Shown: positions 18,046-27,041 of the stretch, piece after piece
Position numbering within the stretch: position 1 is the stretch's first letter
Layout of the letters: each line of letters starts with the position of its first letter
DNA from: Streptococcus penaeicida
GTDB lineage: Bacteria > Bacillota > Bacilli > Lactobacillales > Streptococcaceae
Direction: 5' to 3'
Length of the DNA stretch: 37,217 bases
Assembly (NCBI RefSeq): GCF_002887775.1
Contig: NZ_LOCM01000022.1
Location: 1 to 37,217 of the forward strand
Position numbers and translations under genes: made by a program
Notes under the pieces: generated by a model
Database searches by the model: none
Seen by the model: only the letters and a program-made list of their open reading frames with translations
What the model was told of the DNA's origin: nothing

Positions 18046-18058
18046 TTTTGACTGTCAA
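18030..18058 (-). promoter_or_regulatory. rbs operon promoter
   Basis: A perfect TTGACA (18058–18053), a 17-base spacer and TACAAT (18035–18030). It is the strongest housekeeping-type promoter in the window. The −10 lies inside a catabolite-type operator. Confidence 0.9.
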
Positions 18059-18148
18059 GACCAAATTTTTTATTTTGCGTCATTTTTTTAATTAATTGTC
18101 ATAATGAAAATGTTTCGGGCATTTTAGTCCTGTCGCCTATTAGAAAGT

Positions 18149-18181
18149 CAAAAAACTTCCAGAATAATCTAGAAGTTTTTG
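18149..18181 (-). terminator. Terminator after the SepM-like protease gene
   Basis: AAAAACTTCTAGA-TTATT-CTGGAAGTTTTTT (read leftwards) forms a hairpin with flanking A and T runs. It can serve the minus-strand rsmD–coaD–protease operon; its symmetry would also work forwards. Confidence 0.8.
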
Positions 18182-18215
18182 ATGGTATATGGAAGTTTCC
18201 ACTACTTTTAAACCT

Positions 18216-19258
18216 TTATTTGGTTTTTTGAAGGTAGGTGATGGCTTCTTTGACGTTTTTGACTGGGACGATTTTCATCTTAGTTTTGAGTTGTTTGGCC
18301 GCTTTGAGGGCTTCTTTGTAATTGGTCACTGCGTCTGGGTTAGCTTTTTTGACTCTTTTATCGACTGGGTTGTTTGGGACAAAGAAGATTTCTGCGCCTT
18401 CATTGGCTGCGGCCACGACTTTGAGCCCAGCTCCTCCAATATCTCCTACTTTCCCATCTTGATCAATTGTTCCTGTTCCGGCAATTTTACGGCCTTTGCG
18501 CAGGTCTTCTTTATTAATTTGATCAAGAATATCTAATGTGAACATAAGACCTGCACTTGGTCCGCCGACGCCTTCGGTTGAAAAGTCGATTTTTTGGTCG
18601 GTGTGGACTTTTGTATGGTCAGTTAGACCTATACCAATACCATTTTTACCATTTTTCAGTTTAATGACTTTTCCACTTTTAGATTTCTTTTCTTGTCCAG
18701 AAGTATATTGAACAGTGACCTTATCGCCCAGTTTTAGGCTTGAAACATATTTGACCAGGTCGGCTGAACTCTTGAATTCTTTCTGGTTAACGCCTGTTAC
18801 GGTGTCGGCAATATTCAAAACGCCGCGGAAGCTAGAGTCCTTGCTCACATCTAAGACGTAAACCCCTAGGTAGTCCAGAGAAACAGGCTTACCGGCTAAT
18901 TTTAAAGCCTGATAAATAGCCCCATTTTGAGAGGTCTCCATGTAAAATTGGTTGATTCGCATATAGTCCGCATCGCTATAGCCACCAGTTGTGTCTTCTG
19001 CTGAAGAGATCTCGGTGAAAGGTGTTGCCCAGGCATAAAGGATTTGTGCAAGACTGGCCCGGCTAAGGCTGACTGCAACGAAATTGTAAGAGCCTTCTCC
19101 TTATCCTTTTTGTTGTTGACCTGCAAGACAGAACGGATATCATAGGCGCCACCCGGCATTTCAACATAATAAGGCAGTGGGAAAAAGAGGGCAAAGAGGA
19201 TGGCTACTACTGCTAAAAGGCTAATCAGCCACCATTTGATAGATTTAAGGATTTTCAT
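18216..19258 (-). pseudogene. SepM/YlbL-like membrane PDZ–Lon serine protease, frameshifted
   Basis: The N-terminal part, from ATG 19258, gives a short cytosolic stretch, one transmembrane helix (about residues 10–28) and FPLPYYVEMPGGAYDIRSV, typical of the family. After KDKEK, near 19098, the frame shifts. The other frame reads SYNFVAVSLSRASLAQILYAWATPFTEISS and leads into the PDZ domain (LDYLGVYVLDVSKDSSFRGVL) and Lon-like protease domain, with the catalytic Ser in GGPSAGLMF and Lys in GLKVVAAANEGA. Restoring one G (GGG for GG in AAGGCTC) gives 347 residues, the normal length. Family members include SepM, which trims competence peptide in S. mutans. The gene overlaps coaD by 14 bases. The break may be real or a read error. 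Confidence 0.87.
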
Positions 19259-19736
19259 GCATACGCTCCAATTGGTCGATGACAGACTGAGGGACTAAGC
19301 CTTCAATCGAGGATTTAAAATGCACCAGTTCTTTGACCCGACTTGACGAAATAGGACTCATGGTATTACGAGCAATGAAGTAAACCGTATCAATCGAAGG
19401 TTCCAAACGGTGATTAAAGTATTCTAAATTGGATTCATACTCAAAGTCAGTTGGATTGCGTAGACCACGAACCATATGGGTCACATGGAGGTCTTTAGCT
19501 AAAGCAACCGCCAAGCTGTCCTGGGCAGATACAACTGAAACATTGTCTAAGTGCTCTAAAGCTTCTTCCAACATCCGCATGCGCATGGCCAAATCAAAGT
19601 AGCCCTTCTTATCGGGATTGAAAAAAACACCCACGTATAAGTGGTCAAAGAGCTGACTAGCTCTTTCAATAATATCCATATGACCATTGGTCACAGGGTC
19701 AAACGACCCTGAATAAAGTCCGATTTTAGATGACAT
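19245..19736 (-). CDS. coaD: Phosphopantetheine adenylyltransferase CoaD
   Basis: This 163-residue cytosolic enzyme transfers AMP from ATP to 4'-phosphopantetheine, the fourth step of coenzyme A synthesis. It shows GSFDPVTNGHMDII with the nucleotidyltransferase TxGH motif, GLRNPTDFEYE and the ISSSRVKELV loop near residue 130. Length is normal. It overlaps rsmD by 11 bases and the protease gene by 14, as in the Bacillus ylbH–coaD–ylbL order. Confidence 0.97.
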   Translation of the reverse strand: MSSKIGLYSGSFDPVTNGHMDIIERASQLFDHLYVGVFFNPDKKGYFDLAMRMRMLEEALEHLDNVSVVSAQDSLAVALAKDLHVTHMVRGLRNPTDFEYESNLEYFNHRLEPSIDTVYFIARNTMSPISSSRVKELVHFKSSIEGLVPQSVIDQLERMHENP

Positions 19737-20265
19737 ATACCGTTACCTTGCTAATTCCGTAAATTTTTTCTTTCCAGATACCGACTGATCCTATTTCCTC
19801 AGGCAGTTGGACAGACTTGTCCGTTTCACAAACTATCATGACCTGAGGACTGAGCAAGCTCCGCTGATCCAATTCCTCTATGGTGGCCACAATTTCCTCC
19901 TTAGCATAAGGAGGGTCTAAAAACACCAAATCAAAAGGCTGGTCAAACTGCAACAAAGCCTGCTTGGCATCCATTTTCAATAGCTTAAACTGACTCTCAG
20001 CCTTGGTCATTTTGATGTTTTCTTGGATAATGGCTTGCGCACCGCGGTCTCTTTCCACCAGAATAGCCTGAGACATCCCGCGAGAAACAGCTTCAATAGC
20101 CAAGCCTCCTGAGCCAGCAAAGAGGTCTAAAACGCGACCCCCCTCGAAGTAAGGGCCAATCATATTAAACATCGCGCCTCGAACCTTGTCCGAAGTCGGT
20201 CTCGTTGTCTTTCCTGGGAGGGTCTTAAGCGGCCGCCCACCAAATTCACCTGATACAATTCTCAT
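19726..20265 (-). CDS. rsmD: 16S rRNA (guanine-966-N2)-methyltransferase RsmD
   Basis: This 179-residue enzyme methylates G966 of 16S rRNA. It shows MRIVSGEFGGRPL, RPTSDKVRGAMFNMI, the SAM-binding motif LDLFAGSGGLAIEAVSRG (near 46–63) and the catalytic LDPPY (near 117). Length is normal. First gene of the rsmD–coaD–protease operon. No Shine-Dalgarno sequence exists, and a consensus −10 ends only seven bases before the ATG, so translation is probably leaderless. Confidence 0.95.
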   Translation of the reverse strand: MRIVSGEFGGRPLKTLPGKTTRPTSDKVRGAMFNMIGPYFEGGRVLDLFAGSGGLAIEAVSRGMSQAILVERDRGAQAIIQENIKMTKAESQFKLLKMDAKQALLQFDQPFDLVFLDPPYAKEEIVATIEELDQRSLLSPQVMIVCETDKSVQLPEEIGSVGIWKEKIYGISKVTVYVI

Positions 20266-20272
20266 AAATTCT

Positions 20273-20281
20273 ATTATAGCA
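20273..20281 (-). promoter_or_regulatory. rsmD promoter (extended −10, leaderless transcript)
   Basis: TGC followed by TATAAT (20278–20273), a perfect −10 with extension. Only seven bases separate it from the ATG at 20265, so the transcript should begin at or within about two bases of the start codon. Confidence 0.75.
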
Positions 20282-20325
20282 GAATAATAGATGCATCCAA
20301 GTCAAAAAGATCATTTTTTCCAAGA

Positions 20326-20353
20326 GAAAAAGAGTTGAATGACATCAACTCTT
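20326..20353 (-). terminator. Terminator of the polyamine operon
   Basis: AAGAGTTGA and TCAACTCTT arms with a short loop are followed leftwards by TTTT. The left arm (in mRNA order) overlaps the aguB stop codon. Confidence 0.85.
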
Positions 20354-21228
20354 TACTTGCTTATGGCCTGATACATTTCTGGTCGACGATCTCGAAAAAG
20401 TCCCCATGATAATCGGTCACTAGCGATTTGATCCAAATCGTAAGTCTGACAGAGAATAGCATCGCCCTCTTTACCAGCTACTTCTAGCATTAAGCCTGTC
20501 TCATCGGTCATAAAGGACGACCCATAAAAGACTAAAGATGATTCTTGATGACCATTCTCAGGGGATGGCAAAACAGACTCACGACCATAACGATTGGCTG
20601 CAATAACAGGAACAATATTGGCAGCAGCATGTCCCTGCATGGTCCGTTGCCAATGGCCCGAACTATCTGTGTCTAGAATTGGCTCGGAACCAATAGCTGT
20701 AGGGAAAAGCAATATTTCCGCACCAGCAAGAGCCAAGGAACGAGCAGTTTCTGGAAACCACTGATCCCAACAAATTCCAATACCAATCTTCCCATATTGC
20801 GTAGACCAAACCTTAAAGCCTGTATTGCCAGGCGTAAAGTAAAATTTCTCTTGATAATAATGATCATCTGGGATATGAGTTTTGCGATAAACCCCCAAAA
20901 GAGAGCCGTCAGCATCAAGAACAGCAATCGAATTATAAAGCACATTCCCATCTTTTTCATAAAAACTGATTGGCAATACCACCTGCAATTCTTTGGCGAT
21001 TGGAATGAAATGTTGGATAGCCTGATTTTCTTCAACAGATTCAGCAAACTGATAATAGTCATACTGACGCTCCTGACAAAAATAAGGGCGTTCAAACAAC
21101 TCCGGCAAGAGGATAAGCTGAGCCCCTTTTTCGGCTGCCTGCCTTACTAATTTTTCAGCATTCTTAATATTTTCCGACACATCTGCCTGACATGCCATCT
21201 GAATCGCTGCTACAGCTACTGTTCTCAT
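20353..21228 (-). CDS. aguB: N-carbamoylputrescine amidase AguB
   Basis: This 291-residue nitrilase-family enzyme converts N-carbamoylputrescine to putrescine, CO2 and ammonia. The catalytic triad is visible: Glu in [11 protein letters not shown] (near 43), Lys in [10 protein letters not shown] (near 120) and Cys in [12 protein letters not shown] (near 156). Length is normal. It is the last gene of the polyamine operon; its ATG overlaps the aguA stop (ATGA), with AAAGGAAA just upstream. In S. pneumoniae the homologous cluster has the same order. Confidence 0.96.
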   Translation of the reverse strand: MRTVAVAAIQMACQADVSENIKNAEKLVRQAAEKGAQLILLPELFERPYFCQERQYDYYQFAESVEENQAIQHFIPIAKELQVVLPISFYEKDGNVLYNSIAVLDADGSLLGVYRKTHIPDDHYYQEKFYFTPGNTGFKVWSTQYGKIGIGICWDQWFPETARSLALAGAEILLFPTAIGSEPILDTDSSGHWQRTMQGHAAANIVPVIAANRYGRESVLPSPENGHQESSLVFYGSSFMTDETGLMLEVAGKEGDAILCQTYDLDQIASDRLSWGLFRDRRPEMYQAISK

Positions 21229-22325
21229 AGATTTCCTTTCTTAAAAGCTGGAATTTGTTGCGTAATACAATGAATATTGCCACCACCCAAAAGAATATCT
21301 CGGGCTTGAATCCCTTTAACTTCCCTATCGGGGAATAGCTGCGCCAAGATAGCCAGCGCAAGATGGTCATTGACGTCATTAAATTGCGGTACTAAAACCA
21401 AGTCGTTGGCAATGTAAAAATTCACGTAGGAGGCAGCCAGGCGTTCGCCTAAATACCGCTCTTCTTCGCCGGCTGCATATGCATAACCAGGCAAATCTTC
21501 GGCTCTGATGACTTGAGTCTGTTTTGGAATTGGCAGTTTGTGAATTTTAAAGGAACGACCCAAGGCATCACTTTGCGACAGTAAATAATCACAATTAGCT
21601 TTTGACATAGCATATTGTGGGTCCTCAACATCATCAGTCCAAGCTAAAAGGACTTCTGCAGGACCAACAAAAGCACAGACATTATCCACATGCTCATTGG
21701 TTTCATCTTGATAAATACCAAAAGGTAACCAGATAATTTTGTCAGCACCTAGATAGTTCTTCAAAGCTTCCTCAATTTCCGACTTGGTCAAATGAGGATT
21801 ACGACCTTTACTGAGCAGACAAGCCTCTGTCACTAACACCGTCCCTTGCCCATCACTGTGAATAGCTCCGCCTTCTAAGACAAAAGGATGAGCATCAAAA
21901 GTAGGTAATTTAAGGTAATCAGCAAAACGACTGGCTAACAAATCATCTTCTTCATAGTCAGTGTACAAGCCATCGTAGGCACCACCCCAGGCATTGAAAG
22001 ACCAGTCAATGGCTAAAGCCTCATTTTGGGCATTGACAAGGATAGTCGGACCGGTATCACGCGCCCAAGCATCATTGGTTGCTATATCAAGATAATGGAC
22101 ACTATCCTTCAAATAACCTTGAGCTTCTGCCAGATACTTGCGTTCAACCACAAGGTAGACCTCTTCTTTGTCAGCTAATGCCAAAATAATCTGACTAAAA
22201 GCATTTTTGGCAGCAAGCCCATCAAAAGGCCACGAACCGGGTCTTGTCGGCCAAATCATTAAGGTTCCATGATGTTTTTCATATTCCGCAGGCATTCGAA
22301 AACCTTGCATTTTTGGTGTCATCAT
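21225..22325 (-). CDS. aguA: Agmatine deiminase AguA
   Basis: This 366-residue guanidine-modifying enzyme hydrolyses agmatine to N-carbamoylputrescine and ammonia. It shows the family motifs [24 protein letters not shown] at the N-terminus, WARDTGPT (near 84), FNAWGG, the catalytic His region [13 protein letters not shown] (near 209) and the nucleophile Cys in [13 protein letters not shown] near residue 357. Length is normal. Its position inside a biosynthetic operon, not an agmatine-catabolic one with a putrescine carbamoyltransferase, points to putrescine synthesis. Confidence 0.96.
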   Translation of the reverse strand: MMTPKMQGFRMPAEYEKHHGTLMIWPTRPGSWPFDGLAAKNAFSQIILALADKEEVYLVVERKYLAEAQGYLKDSVHYLDIATNDAWARDTGPTILVNAQNEALAIDWSFNAWGGAYDGLYTDYEEDDLLASRFADYLKLPTFDAHPFVLEGGAIHSDGQGTVLVTEACLLSKGRNPHLTKSEIEEALKNYLGADKIIWLPFGIYQDETNEHVDNVCAFVGPAEVLLAWTDDVEDPQYAMSKANCDYLLSQSDALGRSFKIHKLPIPKQTQVIRAEDLPGYAYAAGEEERYLGERLAASYVNFYIANDLVLVPQFNDVNDHLALAILAQLFPDREVKGIQARDILLGGGNIHCITQQIPAFKKGNL

Positions 22326-22337
22326 AAAGTCTTCTCC

Positions 22338-23465
22338 TTAGGAAAGTCGCATCTTAAAATCGTCATAGCCAAAGCTTTTAACGATTTGGCAATCACCTGC
22401 TTCATCCATTAAGATAAGGTCTGGCAAGCCAATGCCGTTAAAAGTGTTATTTTTGACGAAGGAATAGATAGCCATGTCTTGGAAATAAAGACGATCACCA
22501 ACCTTCACCGGATTATCAAAGGAATAATCCCCAATTATATCTCCTGTTAAACAGGTGTTAGAAGACAGGCGGTAGTTAAAGTCCTTTTCTCCAGCTTCAA
22601 AACTATTCATCAAAGGCGGACGATAAGGCATTTCAATCACATCCGGCATATGGCAAGTGGCCGAAGCATCCAAAATCAAGGTTGAAATCCCATTTTCCAC
22701 AATATCAAGTACTTCCGTCGCTAAGTAGCCTGCATTTAGGGCAATCGCTTCGCCGGGTTCCAGATAGATATCGACCTGATAGGTCTCTTTAAGACGCTTA
22801 ATTTCAGAAACCAGGAGCTCGCGGTCATAATCCTCACGAGTAATGTGATGACCACCACCCATATTTAACCATGACATCTGATATAAATAGGCACCAAATT
22901 TTTCCTCAAAGGCTTTTAAGGTTGTAACCAGGTCATCAGCATTTTGTTCACACAAGGTATGAAAATGAAGACCATCGAGATGTTCCAAAAGACTTGGATC
23001 AAGATTAGCTTCTGTCACACCAAAACGGGAACCGTAAGCACAGGGATCATATTGGACATGGTCACTTTGGGTTGAACATTCGGGATTAAGACGCAAACCA
23101 ATAGAGATGCCACTAACCTTACACTTCTCCAAATGTTTCAACAACTGCGCTTGGGAATTAAAAACAATATGATCAGAAATAGCCAATATCTCATCAATCT
23201 CACTGTCTTTGAAAGCTGGGGCAAAAATATGAACTTCGCCCCCCATTTCTTCATAACCCAACTTAGCTTCGTATAAGCCACTGGCAGTTGTCCCCGCCAA
23301 ATAGTCGCCTATCAAAGGATAGGTGGCAAAAAAGGAATAAGCTTTTTGTGCCAGTAAAATCTTACAACCAGCTTCTTCTTGAACCTTTTTTAGAATCTGC
23401 AAATTTTTTAGCAACTGCCCCTGATCAATCACGTATGAAGGAGTTGGTACTTGTTCTAATTTCAT
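22338..23465 (-). CDS. nspC: Carboxynorspermidine/carboxyspermidine decarboxylase NspC
   Basis: This 375-residue PLP enzyme of the alanine racemase/ODC fold decarboxylates carboxyspermidine to spermidine. It begins VPTPSYVIDQGQLLKNL, has the PLP lysine in LLAQKAYSFF (residue 42), GGGHHITREDYD for phosphate binding and YLEPGEAIALNAGY. The C-terminal ASATCHMPDVIEMPYRP and CLTGDIIGDY include the active-site cysteine. Length is normal. Its ATG overlaps the stop of the upstream dehydrogenase gene (TAATG), implying coupled translation of the two pathway steps. Confidence 0.94.
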   Translation of the reverse strand: MKLEQVPTPSYVIDQGQLLKNLQILKKVQEEAGCKILLAQKAYSFFATYPLIGDYLAGTTASGLYEAKLGYEEMGGEVHIFAPAFKDSEIDEILAISDHIVFNSQAQLLKHLEKCKVSGISIGLRLNPECSTQSDHVQYDPCAYGSRFGVTEANLDPSLLEHLDGLHFHTLCEQNADDLVTTLKAFEEKFGAYLYQMSWLNMGGGHHITREDYDRELLVSEIKRLKETYQVDIYLEPGEAIALNAGYLATEVLDIVENGISTLILDASATCHMPDVIEMPYRPPLMNSFEAGEKDFNYRLSSNTCLTGDIIGDYSFDNPVKVGDRLYFQDMAIYSFVKNNTFNGIGLPDLILMDEAGDCQIVKSFGYDDFKMRLS

Positions 23466-24724
23466 TACTCAACCACTTGTGGATTCTCAACAACCACCCA
23501 CGGCAAGCCATATTGATTAAGAGCTTCCATGAAAGGATCTGGATCCAATTGTTCTAAGTTAAAGACGCCGGCTTCTTGCCAAATCCCATTCATAACCAAT
23601 TTCGTACCAATCATGGCCGGTACACCAGTTGTGTAAGAGATAGCTTGAGAGCCAACTTCACGATAGCACTCTTGGTGGTCACAAACATTGTAAATATAGA
23701 TGGTTTTCTCTTGTCCGTCTTTAACACCAGTAAAGATACAACCAATATTGGTTTTACCGACAGTACGTGGGCCTAAGCTTGCTGGATCCGGTAAAAGAGC
23801 TTTTAAGAATTGAATTGGGACAATTTCTTGACCATTAAAGGTAATTGGGTCTGTACGAAGCAAGCCAACATTTTCTAAACACTTCATATGCGTCAAATAA
23901 GACTGTCCGAAAGTCATAAAGAAACGAATCCGTTTCACACCCGGAATGTGTTTTGCCAAGGATTCAATTTCTTCGTGGTGAAGAAGATACATGTCTTTTT
24001 GACCAACTTCAGGGAAATCATACTCCCGTTTTATTGACATGGCTTCTACTTCAACCCATTTGCCATTTTCCCAGTAAGAACCTGGAGCAGAAACTTCCCG
24101 CAAGTTGATTTCAGGATTAAAATTGGTTGCAAAAGGATAACCATGGTCACCACCATTACAGTCTAAAATATCAATGGTATGGATTTCATCAAAATAATGT
24201 TTCAAAGCGTAAGCTGAAAAGACGCTCGTTACCCCTGGATCAAAGCCAGAACCAAGTAATGCCGTTAACCCAGCTTCTTTGAATTTTTCTTGGTAAGCCC
24301 ATTGCCATGAGTAATCAAAATAAGCTGTAAAACCTAACTCTTGGCAACGTTTCTCATAAATCGCACGCCATTCTGGATCCTCAGTGTCTTCTGATTCATA
24401 GTTTGCTGTATCGATATAGTGCACTCCCGTTGCCAAACAAGCATCCATAATCGCTAAATCTTGGTATGGCAAAGCCACATTTAAAACAGCTTTCGGTTTA
24501 TAAGCATTAATTAAGGCAACAATGTCATCAACCTTATCAGCATCCAATTGGGCTGTTTCAATTGTTACTGATTTCTTCTTTTCTAACTTATCTTTCAAGT
24601 CATCACATTTTGACTTGGTTCTACTTGCAATCATGATTTCTGAAAAAGTTTCAGTATCCTGGCAAATTTTACTGATCGCTACTTGGGCCACACCACCGCA
24701 GCCAATAACTAATAAACGGCTCAT
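23465..24724 (-). CDS. Carboxy(nor)spermidine dehydrogenase (saccharopine dehydrogenase-like)
   Basis: This 419-residue enzyme of the Lys9/saccharopine reductase family has an N-terminal NAD(P) Rossmann motif (VIGCGGVAQVAI, residues 6–17), LNVALPYQDLAIMDACL and GVHYIDTANYE. Further on are LLGSGFDPGVTSVFSAYAL and HDY-type substrate-domain motifs. Being fused translationally to nspC, it most likely condenses putrescine with aspartate semialdehyde and reduces the product to carboxyspermidine. By overall fold alone it could be called saccharopine dehydrogenase; the neighbours decide against a lysine role. ATG and the speE stop overlap as TAATG. Confidence 0.9.
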   Translation of the reverse strand: MSRLLVIGCGGVAQVAISKICQDTETFSEIMIASRTKSKCDDLKDKLEKKKSVTIETAQLDADKVDDIVALINAYKPKAVLNVALPYQDLAIMDACLATGVHYIDTANYESEDTEDPEWRAIYEKRCQELGFTAYFDYSWQWAYQEKFKEAGLTALLGSGFDPGVTSVFSAYALKHYFDEIHTIDILDCNGGDHGYPFATNFNPEINLREVSAPGSYWENGKWVEVEAMSIKREYDFPEVGQKDMYLLHHEEIESLAKHIPGVKRIRFFMTFGQSYLTHMKCLENVGLLRTDPITFNGQEIVPIQFLKALLPDPASLGPRTVGKTNIGCIFTGVKDGQEKTIYIYNVCDHQECYREVGSQAISYTTGVPAMIGTKLVMNGIWQEAGVFNLEQLDPDPFMEALNQYGLPWVVVENPQVVE

Positions 24725-25584
24725 TATTTTTCTTCCTCTTCTTCTAAAATATCTTCAACATACTTCGGTAACATAAAAGCACCATGATGTAAATTTGTTG
24801 TATAGTATTCAGTCTCTAGTTGACGCTCTTTCCATTTTTCAGGCATAAAATCTGTTAAAGGATGGTATTTTTTTGAGGCAAAACCAAATAACCAATAGCC
24901 AGCAGGACTGGTTGGAATATGGGCTTGGAAAACCCGACTTATTGGAAAACTTTGTGAAGCTTTACGGTGCATACTTCTAAATGCCGATTCATCTTCATCA
25001 AAGAAGGGGCTACCATGTTGATAAATCATAATCCCATCTTCTTTGAGGGCACGGTAACTATTACCATAGAACTCTTTAGTGAAGAGACCTTCGGTATGGC
25101 CAAAAGGATCTGTCGCATCATTAATAATAATATCGTATTCATTTTCGCAATTACGGAGAAAACGAAGACCATCTTGATGGTAAATAGTAACCCGCTCATC
25201 ATCTAAACCAGCGGCAAATTCAGGGAAGTATTGACGACACACATCCACCAACATTTCATCTGGCTCAACTAAGTCAATGGCTTCAATGTCAGGATACATT
25301 TCCAATACCTGAGCAACACCACCATCGGCACCACCAATAATCAGAACTTTCTTAGGATTTGGATGGACGGCCATGGGCACATGAATAACCATTTCATTGT
25401 AGACAAAGTTATCAGCATCCGAAAAGAGAACATGACCATTTAAAACCAAAACTTTGCCAAAAGATGGCGTTTCAATAACAGCGATATCCTGCCACTCACT
25501 CTGACCAACAAAGAGTTGCTGGCTTGTTTTCATAGATAACTTAACATCATCCGTATGTAATTCTGAGAACCATAAATCCATCAT
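24724..25584 (-). CDS. speE: Spermidine synthase family aminopropyltransferase SpeE
   Basis: This 286-residue protein has an N-terminal beta-domain (LWFSELHTDDVKLSMKTSQQLFVGQSEWQDIAVIE) and a Rossmann-type domain with GGADGGVAQVLEMYP, the nucleoside-binding loop, and IIINDATDPFGHTEGLFTKEFY holding the catalytic Asp region. Classic spermidine synthases use decarboxylated SAM and putrescine. No SAM decarboxylase gene is in this window and the same operon has the alternative carboxyspermidine route, so its true substrate is uncertain. Starts at ATG 25584; GAAGGGGG upstream lies in the end of speA. An in-frame ATG follows directly (MMD). Confidence 0.92.
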   Translation of the reverse strand: MMDLWFSELHTDDVKLSMKTSQQLFVGQSEWQDIAVIETPSFGKVLVLNGHVLFSDADNFVYNEMVIHVPMAVHPNPKKVLIIGGADGGVAQVLEMYPDIEAIDLVEPDEMLVDVCRQYFPEFAAGLDDERVTIYHQDGLRFLRNCENEYDIIINDATDPFGHTEGLFTKEFYGNSYRALKEDGIMIYQHGSPFFDEDESAFRSMHRKASQSFPISRVFQAHIPTSPAGYWLFGFASKKYHPLTDFMPEKWKERQLETEYYTTNLHHGAFMLPKYVEDILEEEEEK

Positions 25585-25585
25585 C

Positions 25586-27041
25586 TTAATAATCCCCCTT
25601 CAAAATATTAATAAAGGCAACATCAGGATCTTCCGTTCCTTGGAGTGAACAACCTCTTTCTTTGGCGAAAATAATATAATCAATTAATTCCTGAGTAATG
25701 CGCTCCCCTGGAGCAAGAATTGGAATACCAGGAGGATAAGCCATGACTAATTCACCAGAAACAAAACCTGCCGCCTCTTCTAAGGCTACACTTTGACGCT
25801 CCGCATAAAAGGCTTCTTGAGGGGTAAGGACAAGCTCAGGTTGAATGTATTCTCCTGACATTAAGTCTTTACCGTCCCGCGCATGCAATCTTTTAATATC
25901 AGCCAAAGCACCGACCAAACGTTCGATATCTTGCAAACGATCGCCGATAGAGACATAAGCTAGAATATTACCGATATCCCCAAATTCAATTTGGATATCA
26001 TAGTCATCACGCAGAAGATCATAAACTTCAATCCCCGTTAAACCAATTCCTTGCGTGTAGATGGATAATTTAGTGACATCAAAATCATAAACACTAACAC
26101 CATCAACTAACTCTTTAGAATAGGCGTAATAGCACCAATCGCATTAATTTCCTGACGGGCATATTCAGCATCTGAATAACTTTTTCAAAAGACTCTTTTC
26201 CGCGAAGGGCCAAATTGCGACGTGAGATATCAAGACTTGAAAGCAAAAGATAAGAAGCACTTGTCGATTGGGTCAAGTTAATAATTTGTCGCACATATTC
26301 TTGGTTAATTCCAGGACCCAAAAGTAAAATTGAACTCTGTGTTAAAGAACCACCTGATTTATGCATCGAAACAGCTGACATATCTGCCTCTGCTTCCATA
26401 GCAGATAATGGCAATTGATCTGTAAATGGCAAATGAGCCCCATGGGCTTCATCAACTAGAACCTTCATCCCAGCTTCATGAGCCATTTGTGTTAAGGATT
26501 TTAAATCAGAACAAATGCCATAATAAGTTGGGTTATTAATTAAGACAGCTTTAGCATCTGGATGTTCTTTAATAGCTTGCGCAAAGCGGTCATTTTCTAA
26601 CCCGAGAGCAATGCCAATTTTGTGATTAACACTCAACTCAATGTAAATGGGAATAGCTCCGCATAAAACCAAGGCATTAATAGCACTTTTATGGACATTA
26701 CGAGGAAGAATAATCTTGTCCCCAGCCTTGCAGGTTGCTAAAATCATACTTTGAACAGCTGACGTTGTTCCACCAACCATCAAGAAGGCATGCGCTGCTC
26801 CAAAAGCATCAGCTGCTAATTCTTCAGCTTCTTTAATAATCGAAACAGGATGCCCTAAATTATCTAGTGGCTTCATCGAATTAACATCGATGCCAACACA
26901 TTTTTCACCTAGTAATTCCACTAACTCAGGATTTCCTCTTCCTCGTTTGTGGCCAGGAACATCAAAGGGAACAACACGTTTTTTCCGTAAATCAACCAAT
27001 CCTTTATAAATTGGTGCATTTTCTTGATTCATTTTATTCAA
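25586..27041 (-). pseudogene. speA: Arginine decarboxylase-like (Orn/Lys/Arg decarboxylase fold I), broken by two close frameshifts
   Basis: By homology this PLP enzyme makes agmatine from arginine and feeds AguA/AguB; family members have often been labelled lysine decarboxylase. The N-terminal part has FDVPGHKRGRGNPEL, VGGTTSAVQSMIL, VDEAHGAHLPF and the PLP lysine in SVSMHKSGGSLTQ. After VIQM (near 26166) the frame shifts. The next few codons (EYARQEINAIGAITP) lie in a second frame, and YSKELVDGVSVYDFDV onward, to the stop at 25586, lie in a third. Restoring G in ATGCT and T in CCTAT gives 485 residues, the family length. The start is probably TTG 27041, which has AAGGAG six bases upstream; the ATG at 27032 is 15 bases away. 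Confidence 0.88.

Noticed and set aside
23465..24724. Saccharopine dehydrogenase in lysine metabolism
   Set aside because: The fold fits, but translational coupling to nspC and speE inside a polyamine operon makes carboxyspermidine dehydrogenase much more likely.
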